Source of the DNA: DASRDZ01 sp035569495
GTDB lineage: Bacteria > Chloroflexota > Dormibacteria > Aeolococcales > Aeolococcaceae
Length of the DNA stretch: 64,000 nt
Direction: 5' to 3'
NCBI GenBank assembly: GCA_035569495.1
Contig: DATMMX010000011.1
Coordinates: 62,001-126,000 of the forward strand
The notes beneath the pieces were generated by a model. That model saw nothing but the letters and a program-made list of their open reading frames with translations. It was not told the DNA's origin and did no database searches. Positions within the stretch are counted from its first letter, which is position 1. Every line of letters begins with the position of its first letter. Shown piece by piece: positions 18,026-26,414 of this stretch. The translations under genes were made by a program, and so were the position numbers.

Positions 18026-18646
18026 ATGATCGTCGAGAACGCGTTCACGGTCGCAGCCCCGTTGGACGACGTGTTCGACACCCTGCGCGACGTGCGCACC
18101 ATGCTCCCCTGCTTCGATGCGCGCATCACCGAGGTGGTCGACGGCCACACCGCCCGCGGCGAGGTCACCATCGCGGTCGGCGAGGAGAGCATGGTGTTCC
18201 GTGGCACCCTGCGCGTCGGCGAGGCCGACCGCGAGGCCGGCGCGATCACCTTCGAGGCGTCGGGACGCGGCGCCGGCGAGGCCAGCGCGCGCGGCATCCT
18301 GGCGGTGCGCTTGCGGGAGGCGGAGGGCAGCACCGCGGTGGCCATGCAGGCCGACGTCGACCTGGACGGCGCGCCGCTGCGCATCGAGGGCGCCTCGGGC
18401 GCCGCGGTCGAGCTGCTGGCAAGGCTGGGCGAGGAGGTCACCCGGCGCATCGACGTCGAGGTGCCCCACGTGCGCGGCACGGTGCGGCTGATGGCGCCGC
18501 CGGTGCCGTCGCCCGCGGACGCGCCCGCCAACCTGCCCGACGCGGTCGCCGGCGAGGTGCGCCGCCGCCCCTGGGTGGTGCCCGCTGCGCTGCTCGGCCT
18601 GGCCGTTGCCGCGGTGGTGCTGCGCAGCCGCCGCAGCGGAGACTGA
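18026..18646 (+). CDS. CoxG/SRPBCC-family protein with C-terminal membrane helix
   Basis: A 206-residue protein. Residues 1-150 fit the CoxG (CO dehydrogenase subunit G) branch of the START/SRPBCC fold: NAFTVAAPLDDVFDTLRDV, then MLPCFDARITEV, and the amphipathic C-terminal helix AVELLARLGEEVTRRI. A helix at about 183-200 (WVVPAALLGLAVAAVVL) anchors it, as in CoxG proteins that recruit enzymes to the membrane. No CO dehydrogenase genes are in the window, so its partner is unknown. It converges on hisC with a 6-bp gap. Confidence 0.78.
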   Translation: MIVENAFTVAAPLDDVFDTLRDVRTMLPCFDARITEVVDGHTARGEVTIAVGEESMVFRGTLRVGEADREAGAITFEASGRGAGEASARGILAVRLREAEGSTAVAMQADVDLDGAPLRIEGASGAAVELLARLGEEVTRRIDVEVPHVRGTVRLMAPPVPSPADAPANLPDAVAGEVRRRPWVVPAALLGLAVAAVVLRSRRSGD

Positions 18647-18652
18647 GCCCGG

Positions 18653-19729
18653 CTAGACCCCCAACGCCTGGAACAGCCGGTCCGTCTCCTGGGGGCCGCC
18701 GACGGTGATGCGCAGGCGGTCGGGAATCGAGGTGAAGTGCCGCACCAGGATGCGCTGCGCGCGCAGCTTCTCCTGCGCGCCGCGTGCGTCGCCGTCGGGG
18801 GGACGGGCGAAGACGAAGTTGGCGCCGGAGTCGGGCACGTCCCATCCGGCGCGGCGCAGCCGGGCGGTCAGCCGGTCGCGCTCGGCGACGACGGTTTCGA
18901 CGATGGCCCGATGGTGCGGCTCGTCCTCCAGCGCGGCCAGCGCACCCGCGATGGCGCAGCGGTCGAGCGGGTAGGAGTCCTTGACGGCGGCCAGGTCCGC
19001 GATCAGGTCCGGCGAGCCGATCGCGTAGCCGACGCGCAGGCCCGCCAGCGCGTGCGCTTTGGAAAAGGTGCGCAGCACCAGCATGTTGTCGTGCCCGTCG
19101 AGCCGGGGGACGAAGGAGGCGGGGGCGAAGTCGGCGTAGGCCTCGTCGACCACCACCACGCCCGGCGCAGCACCGAGCAGCTCCTCCAGCGCGTCGGGCG
19201 GCATCCACACGCCGGTCGGCGAGTTGGGGTTCACCGCGAAGCGGAGTGGGCCGGGCACCTCGGCCAGGGCGGCGGGCAGCGCGAAGTCGCCGTCCAGCGG
19301 CACCTCGACCGCACCGACGCCGAACACCCGCGCCAGCACCGGGAACAGCGAGTACGTCGGGTACGGGTAGACGACCGCGTCGCCCGGCTCGCAGAAGGCG
19401 CGAAAGCAGCAGTCGATGGCCTGGTCGGCGCCGTTGAGCACCAGCACCTGGTCGGTGCGAACCCCGTGGTAATGCGCGAGGGCGCTGCGCAAGGGCTCGG
19501 CGAACGGATCCGGGTAGCGGCGCAGCCCGGCGGCCGCCTCCATCACCGCGGCGGCCACGTCCGGCGACGGCGACAGCGGCGATTCGTTGGTGTTGAGCTT
19601 CAGCCAGGAGTCGTCATCCGGCGGTTGCTCGCCCGGCACGTAGCCGAACTCAGGGCCGAGCGAGGCCCGACGGAACCGGCTCAACGAGCCGCCGCTACTC
19701 GGCGGCGCCGGGATCGCCGGCCGCTTCAC
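18653..19729 (-). CDS. hisC: Histidinol-phosphate aminotransferase
   Basis: PLP-dependent class I/II aminotransferase of histidine biosynthesis, about 358 residues. Visible features are LKLNTNESP near the start, the Tyr-containing RYPDPFAEPLRSALA, NPNSPTG, VVDEAYADF and the PLP lysine in RTFSKAHALAGLRVG. The C-terminal Arg in RITVGGPQET binds the substrate phosphate. The start is uncertain: the GTG at 19729 overlaps the PSP1 gene by 35 bp, while a TTG just downstream would avoid the overlap. No other his genes are nearby; related aromatic or cobalamin-pathway aminotransferases look similar. Confidence 0.85.
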   Translation of the reverse strand: MKRPAIPAPPSSGGSLSRFRRASLGPEFGYVPGEQPPDDDSWLKLNTNESPLSPSPDVAAAVMEAAAGLRRYPDPFAEPLRSALAHYHGVRTDQVLVLNGADQAIDCCFRAFCEPGDAVVYPYPTYSLFPVLARVFGVGAVEVPLDGDFALPAALAEVPGPLRFAVNPNSPTGVWMPPDALEELLGAAPGVVVVDEAYADFAPASFVPRLDGHDNMLVLRTFSKAHALAGLRVGYAIGSPDLIADLAAVKDSYPLDRCAIAGALAALEDEPHHRAIVETVVAERDRLTARLRRAGWDVPDSGANFVFARPPDGDARGAQEKLRAQRILVRHFTSIPDRLRITVGGPQETDRLFQALGV

Positions 19730-20612
19730 CCGCATCGGCACCGCCGCCCCCACCACGCCGGCGGCGACGGCGCTTGCCACCGCCCGCACCGGGCGCCGCC
19801 GCAGCCGTCAGATCCTCGCGCGCGAGCTGCGCCGCGGGCACGGCCTGCATGGCGCCGATGTCCGGCAGCCACACCATCACCAGCTCCTTGGGCACGTTGA
19901 TGTCGCGTACGATGCCCTCGCCCTCGGGCAGCTCCACCGTCGCCCCCACCTTGGGCAGCACTCGCTTGACCTCGACGTACTGCTCGTTCTCGTACACCAG
20001 GCAGCACTTGAGCTTTCCGCACATGCCGTTGAGCCGCGACGGGTTGAGCGGCAGCCCCTGCTCCTTGGCGTGCTTGATGGAGACCGGCACGAACTCCTTC
20101 AACCACGACGAGCAGCAGAGCCGGCGCCCGCAGGGCCCGTACCCGTCCTGCATCTTGGCCTCGTCGCGCGGGTAGATCTGGCGCATCTCCACCCGGCAGT
20201 GGAAGACGCCCGCCAGGTCCTTGGCCAGGTCGCGGAAGTCGACGCGCCCGTCGGCGGAGAAGTCGAAGAGGATGCGCTGCCCGTCGAAGCTGGGCGTGGC
20301 GGTGACGATCTTGAGGTCGAGCCCGAACTGCTGGGTGTGCTCCTTGGCCAGGCGCACCTGCTCGGGCACCTTCGCCTCCAGCTCGCGCTTGTGGGCGAAG
20401 TCCTCGTCGGTGGCGACGCGCTCGACCGGCTTGAGGTCGGCTGGCAGCAGCGGCTGGGCGACCTCGGAGGCCTCCAGCACCACGGTGCCGATCTCCGGCC
20501 CGCGCCCGGTCTCGGCGACCACCTGGGTGCCCATGGCGAACGGCTCGGCGGGCGCGACGTAGTAGTTGAGCGGACCGTTGCGACGGAACTTGACGCCGAT
20601 GACCTGGGGCAT
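19695..20612 (-). CDS. PSP1-domain protein (YaaT-like)
   Basis: A 305-residue protein. The PSP1 C-terminal region (about 55-210) has its typical cysteines in MQDGYGPCGRRLCCSSWL and LNGMCGKLKCCLVYENEQY. The last 35 residues are an Arg/Gly-rich basic tail (KRRRRRRGGGGG) not found in the Bacillus protein. The homologue YaaT works in phosphorelay and RNA-decay complexes in Bacillus; the role elsewhere is unclear. It starts 15 bp after holB, the conserved holB-psp1 pairing of Firmicutes and Chloroflexota. The GTG or TTG of hisC overlaps or follows its end. Confidence 0.88.
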   Translation of the reverse strand: MPQVIGVKFRRNGPLNYYVAPAEPFAMGTQVVAETGRGPEIGTVVLEASEVAQPLLPADLKPVERVATDEDFAHKRELEAKVPEQVRLAKEHTQQFGLDLKIVTATPSFDGQRILFDFSADGRVDFRDLAKDLAGVFHCRVEMRQIYPRDEAKMQDGYGPCGRRLCCSSWLKEFVPVSIKHAKEQGLPLNPSRLNGMCGKLKCCLVYENEQYVEVKRVLPKVGATVELPEGEGIVRDINVPKELVMVWLPDIGAMQAVPAAQLAREDLTAAAAPGAGGGKRRRRRRGGGGGADAGEAAGDPGAAE

Positions 20613-20627
20613 GGGTGGTTCCCGCGG

Positions 20628-21731
20628 TTATCCGCGGCGCGCGGTGGTGCGCCGGCGGGGGGTTGCTGATCGTGGCTGGGCGGCCGGGCCGAGCTGGGCC
20701 GGGTCGCGCTGCGCCGCCGCGACGTGGGGCGGCGCCGGGTCGGTGGCGAAGACGTCGAGGAAGAGCACCTCGTAGGTCAGCCGGGGAATAGAGTACGCCG
20801 CCAGCTGGTCGGCGGCTTCGACGCAGCGGCCGAGGATCTCGGCGATGCGCCCGGGCGGGAGCGCCTCGGCCCAGCGCTCGGCCGCGGCGCGGTGGTCCTG
20901 CCAGACGAGCAGCTCGGGCGCTCCCCCCGCCAGGCAGGCGACGTCGCGCACGAAGCCGGCCCAGGCGGTGACGTGGCGCATGGCCACCTCGCGACCCTCG
21001 GCGCCCTGGCTGGGGGCGAGCGCGTCGGCGGCCTTCATGGCGTGGGCGCGTCCCCCGCCGCCCGCGGCGATGAAGGCGTCGACCGCCTCGACCTCAGCGC
21101 GCAGGGCGCCGGGCTCGGTGGCCAGGGTGAGCGCGCGTCCGGGGCGGCCGCCGCTGAGCGCCGCGGCGGTGCGGGCGAGCTGGGGGTCGACATCGCGCGT
21201 GTGCTGCAGCCAGTCGCTGATCTCGGCGGCGGTGAGCGGCGCGCAGGCGAGCTGCTGGCAGCGGCTGAGGATGGTCGCCGGCATGCGCTCGGGATGGGCG
21301 GCGCAGAGGAACAGGTGGGTGCCCGGCGGGGGCTCCTCCAGCGTCTTGAGCACGGCGTTGGCGGCCTGCTCGGTGAGGCGGTCGGCGCGGCCGAGCACGG
21401 CGACACGGGCACCGCCCGCGTATGCGCGCAGGGTGAGGAAGTCCTGCAGGCTGGGGCCCTCCTCGGCGTTGCCGCCGCCGGCGCGGACCCGGTCGATGCC
21501 GATGCGCTCGGCCTCGGAGTCCTCCAGCCAGTGGTCGGGGTGCGCCTGCAGGCCGCCGGGCCAGTGCTCGGCGTCGAGCGCGGCGGCGGCGAGGGCCTCG
21601 GCGAGGGTGGTCTTACCCACGCCCTCGGGGCCGGTGAGCAGCGTGGCGTGCGGGAGGACGCCGTCGCGCAGCGCCCGCTCCAGCTGCGCGGCGACCGGCG
21701 CGTGCCCCACCACCCCGGGAAATGGCGGCAT
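20628..21731 (-). CDS. holB: DNA polymerase III delta-prime subunit
   Basis: A 367-residue clamp-loader AAA+ subunit. It has a Walker A motif GPEGVGKTT (about 34-42), QDFLTLRAYAGGARVAVLG, the lid region NAVLKTLEEPPPGTHLFL and the SRC motif in ILSRCQQL. The four-cysteine zinc module usually placed after Walker A is absent: the corresponding stretch DAEHWPGGLQAHPDHW has no Cys. A Pro/Arg-rich tail of about 30 residues ends the protein. The start is the ATG at 21731, 8 nt after a TAGACT box. It precedes the PSP1 gene by 15 bp. Confidence 0.88.
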   Translation of the reverse strand: MPPFPGVVGHAPVAAQLERALRDGVLPHATLLTGPEGVGKTTLAEALAAAALDAEHWPGGLQAHPDHWLEDSEAERIGIDRVRAGGGNAEEGPSLQDFLTLRAYAGGARVAVLGRADRLTEQAANAVLKTLEEPPPGTHLFLCAAHPERMPATILSRCQQLACAPLTAAEISDWLQHTRDVDPQLARTAAALSGGRPGRALTLATEPGALRAEVEAVDAFIAAGGGGRAHAMKAADALAPSQGAEGREVAMRHVTAWAGFVRDVACLAGGAPELLVWQDHRAAAERWAEALPPGRIAEILGRCVEAADQLAAYSIPRLTYEVLFLDVFATDPAPPHVAAAQRDPAQLGPAAQPRSATPRRRTTARRG

Positions 21732-21739
21732 GGGGACGG

Positions 21740-21745
21740 AGTCTA
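21740..21745 (-). promoter_or_regulatory. -10 element for holB (leaderless)
   Basis: TAGACT on the minus strand, 8 nt before the holB ATG. No Shine-Dalgarno is present. It would drive holB, the PSP1 gene and probably hisC. Confidence 0.5.
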
Positions 21746-21824
21746 CGTTCGGCACAGGTTGGGACCGGCGGCCTGCGTCATAGATGTGAAACAGGGGCGA
21801 CCGACCCGGCTCTGGAAGGGGACG

Positions 21825-23180
21825 ATGGGAGGCGGCAACGGCGGGGGGCGTGGACTGCTGGTGGCCTGTGCCGCGGTCGCGGCGTGGGCGGCGTCGGGTG
21901 CGTCTGTCGCTGCGGCGGCGGGCCCCGGCGGTGTCACCAGCGCGCCCGACGACCCGGCGTTTCGCGCCCACTCGCAGTGGGGGCTGGTGCAGGCGGGCTT
22001 TCCGGCTGCGTGGTGCCGCTCGACCGGCGCGGGGGCGCTGATCGTGGTCATCGACACGGGGATCGCGGCCGCGCATCCCGACCTGGCCGGCAAGCTGGCC
22101 GGTGAGGCGGCGGTGCACCAGGGCGCGGTCACCAGCGGGCCCGGCACGGCGTCGGACGACTCGGGCCACGGCACCCACGTCGCCGGGATCGCCGCCGCGG
22201 TGACCGGCAACGGCATCGGCATCGCCGGTGCGGCGCCGGATGCGCGGCTGTACGCCATCAAGGTGCTGTTCGCCGACAGCAGTGGCGGCACGGCGCGCGA
22301 GCAGGGAACCCGCACCGACCTGGTGCAGGCGATCGACTACGCGACCACCATGGTGGCGCCGTCGTGGCCGGGGCCGGTGGTGCTGAACCTCAGCATCGGC
22401 GCCGCGGACGCGGGCTCGTCGGATTCGCTCTCGGGCACCTCGTCCGCGGACGTCGACGGCGCCATCGAGCGGGCCGCGGCCGCGGGGCTTGGTGTCGCCG
22501 TCGCGGCGGGCAATGCGGGCACCGCGGCGATCGGCGGCGATGCGGTGGCGGCGGGCGCGGCGCTGTCGGTGGGTGCGCTGGATCAGAATGGGTCGGTCGC
22601 CCCCTACAGCCCCACGGCGGGGGTGAGCATCTTCGCGGCCGGCGGCACGGCCAGCGCCCCGGATCGCTATACAGGGACTGGGATTCTCTCGACATGGCTG
22701 CACTCGTCCTCCGGCGACTACGCCTGGATGGCAGGGACGTCGATGGCGGCGCCGCACGTCGCCGCGGCGCTGGCGATGCTGATGAGCACGGGCCTCAGCA
22801 ACCAGGATGCCTATGCGCGGCTGCTCTCGACGGCCGACGCGCAGCGGCGCATGCACATCGACGTGGCGCTGGGGTCGACCGCGCCCTGCGGGGTCGCGTC
22901 TCCCGCGCCGCCGCGCGCCGCCGTGCGTCCGGCTCGTGTGGCGCCGCCTTCGCGCGCTGCTGCTGGTGCGCCTGCGCAGATGGCGGGTACCCCGAGCGCG
23001 ACCGCGGCGTCGTCGGCGTCTCCGGTGGCGCTGCCGCTCACAGCGGGGCCGCGCATCGTGGCCGCTGCGGCGCCCGTCTCCGGCGGGGGACATCCGGCGC
23101 TGACGCGCATCGCCCTGGGGCTGGGCGCGCTGCTGCTGCTCTGGCTGGTGGTGGTGCGCCGGGCGCTGCGCAGCCCCTGA
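21825..23180 (+). CDS. Second membrane-anchored subtilisin-like protease (S8)
   Basis: A 451-residue exported S8 protease. Signal peptide about 1-32; catalytic Asp in VVIDTGIAAAHPDL, His in DSGHGTHVAGIA and Ser in AGTSMAAPHVAAALA. The oxyanion Asn is in VAVAAGNAG. After a Pro/Ala linker a C-terminal helix (LGLGALLLLWLVVV) and basic residues anchor it. It shares architecture with the protease at 10.0-11.5 kb, including the CRSTGAG or CASTGAG segment before the Asp motif, so the two are probably paralogues. AAGGGG lies 6 nt before the ATG. Confidence 0.9.
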   Translation: MGGGNGGGRGLLVACAAVAAWAASGASVAAAAGPGGVTSAPDDPAFRAHSQWGLVQAGFPAAWCRSTGAGALIVVIDTGIAAAHPDLAGKLAGEAAVHQGAVTSGPGTASDDSGHGTHVAGIAAAVTGNGIGIAGAAPDARLYAIKVLFADSSGGTAREQGTRTDLVQAIDYATTMVAPSWPGPVVLNLSIGAADAGSSDSLSGTSSADVDGAIERAAAAGLGVAVAAGNAGTAAIGGDAVAAGAALSVGALDQNGSVAPYSPTAGVSIFAAGGTASAPDRYTGTGILSTWLHSSSGDYAWMAGTSMAAPHVAAALAMLMSTGLSNQDAYARLLSTADAQRRMHIDVALGSTAPCGVASPAPPRAAVRPARVAPPSRAAAGAPAQMAGTPSATAASSASPVALPLTAGPRIVAAAAPVSGGGHPALTRIALGLGALLLLWLVVVRRALRSP

Positions 23181-23199
23181 GTCTCTCGGCGGTGCCGGC

Positions 23200-23925
23200 G
23201 TGGTGAGCACCTCGCCGCCACGCAGCGAACGCGGCGCGCCGTGGGGCATCGCCGACGTGCTGCTCGTCCTCGCCGGCTCGTTCCTGCTCGGCGGCTTCTT
23301 CTACGCCGGGGTGGCCCGCGCCGTGCATGCCGCCGACGGTGGGCTGGATTCGTCGCTGCGCACCACCACCGAGGCGCTGGTCGGACAGCTCGTCTTCTAC
23401 GCGGTGACGCTGTCGGTCACCCTGATCGTCCTGGTCGTCCGCCACAACATCGACGTCGGCGAGCTGGGCTGGCGGCGCGTCTCATGGCGCTGGGTGCTCG
23501 CCGCCGTTCCGCTCACCGTCGCCGGGCTGTTCATCGCCGGCGCGCTGGGCGGCGTCGCCCAGACCCTGTTGCCGCACACCCAGAACACCCAGTGCATCAC
23601 CGTGCAGCGCGAGTACGGCCACGCCTTTCTGCTCGCCCTGCCGGTCGTCTGCGTGGCCGCGCCCATCGTCGAGGAGACGGTCTTCCGCGGCGTCCTCTAC
23701 CGCTGGTTGCGCGGCGTCCTGCCCATCGGACCCGCCATGGTGGTGAGCGGCGGCATCTTCGCCCTCTTCCACCTCAACCCCCTGCTCTTCCTGCCCCTCG
23801 CCGGCCTCGGCGTCCTGCTCGCCTGGATCTACGAGCGCTCCCGCTCGATCTGGCCCGGCGTCCTCGTCCACGCCCTCTTCAACCTCGTCGGCCTCATCGA
23901 CATCGTCACGGCGGCGAGGTGCTGA
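23200..23925 (+). CDS. CPBP (Rce1/Abi-type) intramembrane metalloprotease
   Basis: A 241-residue polytopic membrane protein with about six helices. The three CPBP motifs are present: EETVFRG (Glu158, Glu159, Arg163), FHLNP (about 189) and HALFN (about 229), which bind the metal and form the active site. Bacterial members are linked to prenyl-protein processing or bacteriocin immunity; the target here is unknown. It begins 19 bp after the subtilase stop, so the two exported or membrane proteases may be co-expressed. The start is GTG at 23200 or the adjacent GTG at 23203. Confidence 0.88.
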   Translation: MVSTSPPRSERGAPWGIADVLLVLAGSFLLGGFFYAGVARAVHAADGGLDSSLRTTTEALVGQLVFYAVTLSVTLIVLVVRHNIDVGELGWRRVSWRWVLAAVPLTVAGLFIAGALGGVAQTLLPHTQNTQCITVQREYGHAFLLALPVVCVAAPIVEETVFRGVLYRWLRGVLPIGPAMVVSGGIFALFHLNPLLFLPLAGLGVLLAWIYERSRSIWPGVLVHALFNLVGLIDIVTAARC

Positions 23926-23929
23926 GCTT

Positions 23930-24712
23930 CTACAGCGTGGCGCGGATGAGGCCGCCGTCGACGGGGATGGTGGCGCCGTTGACGTAGGAGGCGGCGGGGG
24001 AGGCGACGAAGACGGCGGCGCGGGCCAGCTCGTCGGGGTGGGCGTAGCGGCCGAGGGGGACGGCGGCGGCGGATTCGGCCATGACCTGCTCGACGGTCCT
24101 GCCCGGGGTGAGGCGGGCGGCGGCGAGCTGGATGGAGCGGCCGGTGGCGATCATGCCGGGGAGGATGGTGTTGACGCGGATGTGCGGGGCGAGCTCGAAG
24201 CTCAGCGACTTGGCGAGGCCGGAGACGCCGAGGCGCACCGAGTTGCTGAGCGTGAGCCCGGCGATGGGCTGGCGGACCGAGTAGGACGAGATGAAGACGA
24301 TGCTGGCCGAATCGGACGCGCGCAGATGGGGCAACGACTCGCGCACCAGGCGGACGGCGCTCATCAGGGTGAGGTCGTGCGCCGCGCTCCAGGCGTCATC
24401 GGAGAGCTGCTCGAATACACCCGGCGGCGGCCCACCCGCGTTGACCAGGAGGATGTCGAGACGCCCCAACTCCGCTGCGGCGGACGCGACGACGGAGCGC
24501 ACGGCGGACGCGTCGGCCAGGTCGGCGGCATGGGCCACCACCCGCGTGCCGTGCGCGCGCACCGACTCGGCGGCGGTGGAGAGCTCGGTGGCGTTGCGCG
24601 CACACATGGCGACGTCGGCGCCCTCGGCCGCGAAGGCGTGGGCGATGGCCAGCCCGATCCCCTTGCTCGACGCCGCCACGAATGCGGCGCGTCCGCGCAG
24701 GCCCAGGTCCAT
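23930..24712 (-). CDS. SDR-family oxidoreductase with altered active site
   Basis: A 260-residue Rossmann protein of the 3-oxoacyl-ACP reductase-like group. The cofactor motif reads AASSKGIG instead of TGxxxGIG, and VNAG is kept. The catalytic YxxxK is missing: by alignment of the helix GLTLSNSVRLGVSGLAKSL the Tyr position is Ser156 and the Lys position is Arg160. The C-terminal NGATIPVDGG is normal. A subgroup of BKR-like SDRs with an imperfect tetrad is known, so this may be a binding or non-classical enzyme. It lies 18 bp after the membrane protein gene on the same strand, at the distal end of the lipid operon. Confidence 0.85.
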   Translation of the reverse strand: MDLGLRGRAAFVAASSKGIGLAIAHAFAAEGADVAMCARNATELSTAAESVRAHGTRVVAHAADLADASAVRSVVASAAAELGRLDILLVNAGGPPPGVFEQLSDDAWSAAHDLTLMSAVRLVRESLPHLRASDSASIVFISSYSVRQPIAGLTLSNSVRLGVSGLAKSLSFELAPHIRVNTILPGMIATGRSIQLAAARLTPGRTVEQVMAESAAAVPLGRYAHPDELARAAVFVASPAASYVNGATIPVDGGLIRATL

Positions 24713-24730
24713 GTCAGCGTCCTCCGGCGG

Positions 24731-25225
24731 TCAGTGCTGCTTGTTCAGGGCGATGATGGTGGTCACCGCGTAGGCGAGCACCAGGAGCAGCGTCAGGCGG
24801 CGCAGCAGGCGATCACGCGGCGACGCGGCCGGCCCGCTGAAGCCGAGCGGCACCGCCAGCGAGGCGAGCGCGAACGACATGGTCGGCTGCCACGCCCCCG
24901 GGTCCTCGCGGCGGATGCGGTACAGCGCGCGGTAGTGGCGCAGCATGCCGGCGCCGACGAAGCCCAGCACGCACAGCCCGCCGACCACGCCGCTCACCGC
25001 CAGCGCCGCCGGCGCCCCGCTCCGCGGCGAGAGGCCCTGGGCCAGCGAGAGCAGCACCAGCCCCACCATCAGCACCAGCCGCGAGATCAGGCCAGGACTG
25101 GCCAATTCCCGATACACCTGCATGCGGTCGGCGGCGCTGCGCTCCTGGCGAGGCGGCGTGGTCACCGCGCGCTGGGCGCGGGGCGACGCGGCGCGCTGCC
25201 GCTGCGTGCGGGTGCGCCGGCTCAT
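24731..25225 (-). CDS. Membrane protein, function unknown
   Basis: A 164-residue protein. A basic N-terminus (about 1-45, Arg/Gln-rich) precedes hydrophobic segments at about 47-65 (LISRLVLMVGLVLLSL), 72-95 (ALAVSGVVGGLCVLGFVGAG), 115-130 and 145-160 (LTLLLVLAYAVTTIIAL). I do not recognise the family. The ATG overlaps the stop of the DUF2127 gene (ATGA), so it is translationally coupled to the lipid operon. Confidence 0.65.
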   Translation of the reverse strand: MSRRTRTQRQRAASPRAQRAVTTPPRQERSAADRMQVYRELASPGLISRLVLMVGLVLLSLAQGLSPRSGAPAALAVSGVVGGLCVLGFVGAGMLRHYRALYRIRREDPGAWQPTMSFALASLAVPLGFSGPAASPRDRLLRRLTLLLVLAYAVTTIIALNKQH

Positions 25226-25770
25226 GCGGGCAGCCCCACCTCGCCCGACTCCGACGGCCGCTCCAGGAACAGCCGCTTGCGCCACACCAGGTAGGCGATG
25301 ATGGCGATGTTGACCAGGAAGGCGATCGCCTTCACCGGCGTGGGATGGCGCGCCAGCTCGTCGATCTCCACCGGGACGAAGGCGAACGTGGCCACCAGGA
25401 CAAGGTACTCGGCCCAGCGACGGCGCCGCAGCAGCCCGACGCCCTCGACCAGCTCCAGCACGCCGTAGAGGATGGCGCCCGCGCCGAGCACGTCGCGCAC
25501 GCCCGCCGAGGCGTGGCCCAGGCGCGCCACCGTCTGCTCGTACAGCCGCGTCCAGATGTGCTGCCCGGGATTGAGGTTGAGCTCGGTCTGCACGCGCTCG
25601 ATCCAGTCCTGGAAGGCGTCGGTGCCGCTGAGCGCGATCAGCGCGACGCCGGCGATCACCAGCACCGTGCCCTTGACGAAGCGCTCGATGGTGATGAACC
25701 GGATCATCGGCGTCACCTGCAGCTCGCGGTGCATCTCCCAGCGCCACCAGCGCCGCACCCCGCCGAACAC
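25222..25770 (-). CDS. DUF2127-family membrane protein
   Basis: A 182-residue polytopic protein. IRFITIERFVKGTVLVIAG near the start and GAGAILYGVLELVEGVGLL plus RRRWAEYLVLVATFAFVPVE match the DUF2127 pattern of about four helices. Function is unknown. The GTG start at 25770 lies 8 bp after the PIP-synthase stop and the end overlaps the next gene by 4 bp, so it belongs to the same transcript. An effect on membrane lipid composition would be a guess. Confidence 0.75.
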   Translation of the reverse strand: MFGGVRRWWRWEMHRELQVTPMIRFITIERFVKGTVLVIAGVALIALSGTDAFQDWIERVQTELNLNPGQHIWTRLYEQTVARLGHASAGVRDVLGAGAILYGVLELVEGVGLLRRRRWAEYLVLVATFAFVPVEIDELARHPTPVKAIAFLVNIAIIAYLVWRKRLFLERPSESGEVGLPA

Positions 25771-25778
25771 GGCGCGCC

Positions 25779-26414
25779 CTAGTCGGCGGGCGCAGTCTGC
25801 CGCGACTGCCGCCAGACGAACCAGATGCGCTGCACCGCGGTGAGGTTGGTGAGCACAGCGAGAATCCACAGCACCGGCAGCAGCAGCTGCGAGGCGAAGA
25901 GCAAGCCGATCACCGTGAGCACCACGCGCTCAGGACGCGCCAGCAACCCGCCGTCGCACACAAACCCGAGCGACTGCGCCCGCGCCCGCACGTACGACAC
26001 CAGCAGCGACCCGTTGAGCGCCGCGATCACCAGCACCGGCTCGACGGTCCTGTGTCCGGTGGCCACGTAGTAGTAGAGCAGGGCGATGTAGGTGAAGCCC
26101 TCGGCGTAGCGGTCGGTGGTGGAGTCGAGGAAGGCGCCGTAGCGGTACACCTTGCCGGTGACGCGCGCCACCGCGCCGTCGAGGATGTCGAACAGGGCGG
26201 CCAGGAGCAGCACGATGCCGCCCTCGACGAAGCGACCGGAGGCGATCAGCACCGCCGACGCCGCGGTGATGACCAGCCCGATCATGGTCAGCATGTTGGG
26301 GGTGAGGCCGAAGACGCGCAGCAGGGGGACCAGCTTGCGCGCCTGCGCCCTAACCCAATCCTGGAACTTGCTCGTGAACACCCGCTGCCACCATGTGATG
26401 TTGGGCGCGGTCAC
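25779..26414 (-). CDS. pgsA1: CDP-alcohol phosphatidyltransferase, probable PIP synthase
   Basis: An integral membrane enzyme of about 211 residues. The full family motif DGx2ARx8Gx3Dx3D is visible from DGAVAR through GAFLDSTTD, which holds the two metals and CDP-diacylglycerol. GLTPNMLT before the second helix is typical. Its place next to pimA and patA and downstream of ino1 indicates phosphatidylinositol-phosphate synthase, joining CDP-DAG and inositol-1-phosphate. Phosphatidylglycerol-phosphate synthase is the alternative. The GTG start at 26414 overlaps the pimA end by 65 bp; a GTG at about 26379 would shorten this. Confidence 0.87.
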   Translation of the reverse strand: MTAPNITWWQRVFTSKFQDWVRAQARKLVPLLRVFGLTPNMLTMIGLVITAASAVLIASGRFVEGGIVLLLAALFDILDGAVARVTGKVYRYGAFLDSTTDRYAEGFTYIALLYYYVATGHRTVEPVLVIAALNGSLLVSYVRARAQSLGFVCDGGLLARPERVVLTVIGLLFASQLLLPVLWILAVLTNLTAVQRIWFVWRQSRQTAPAD

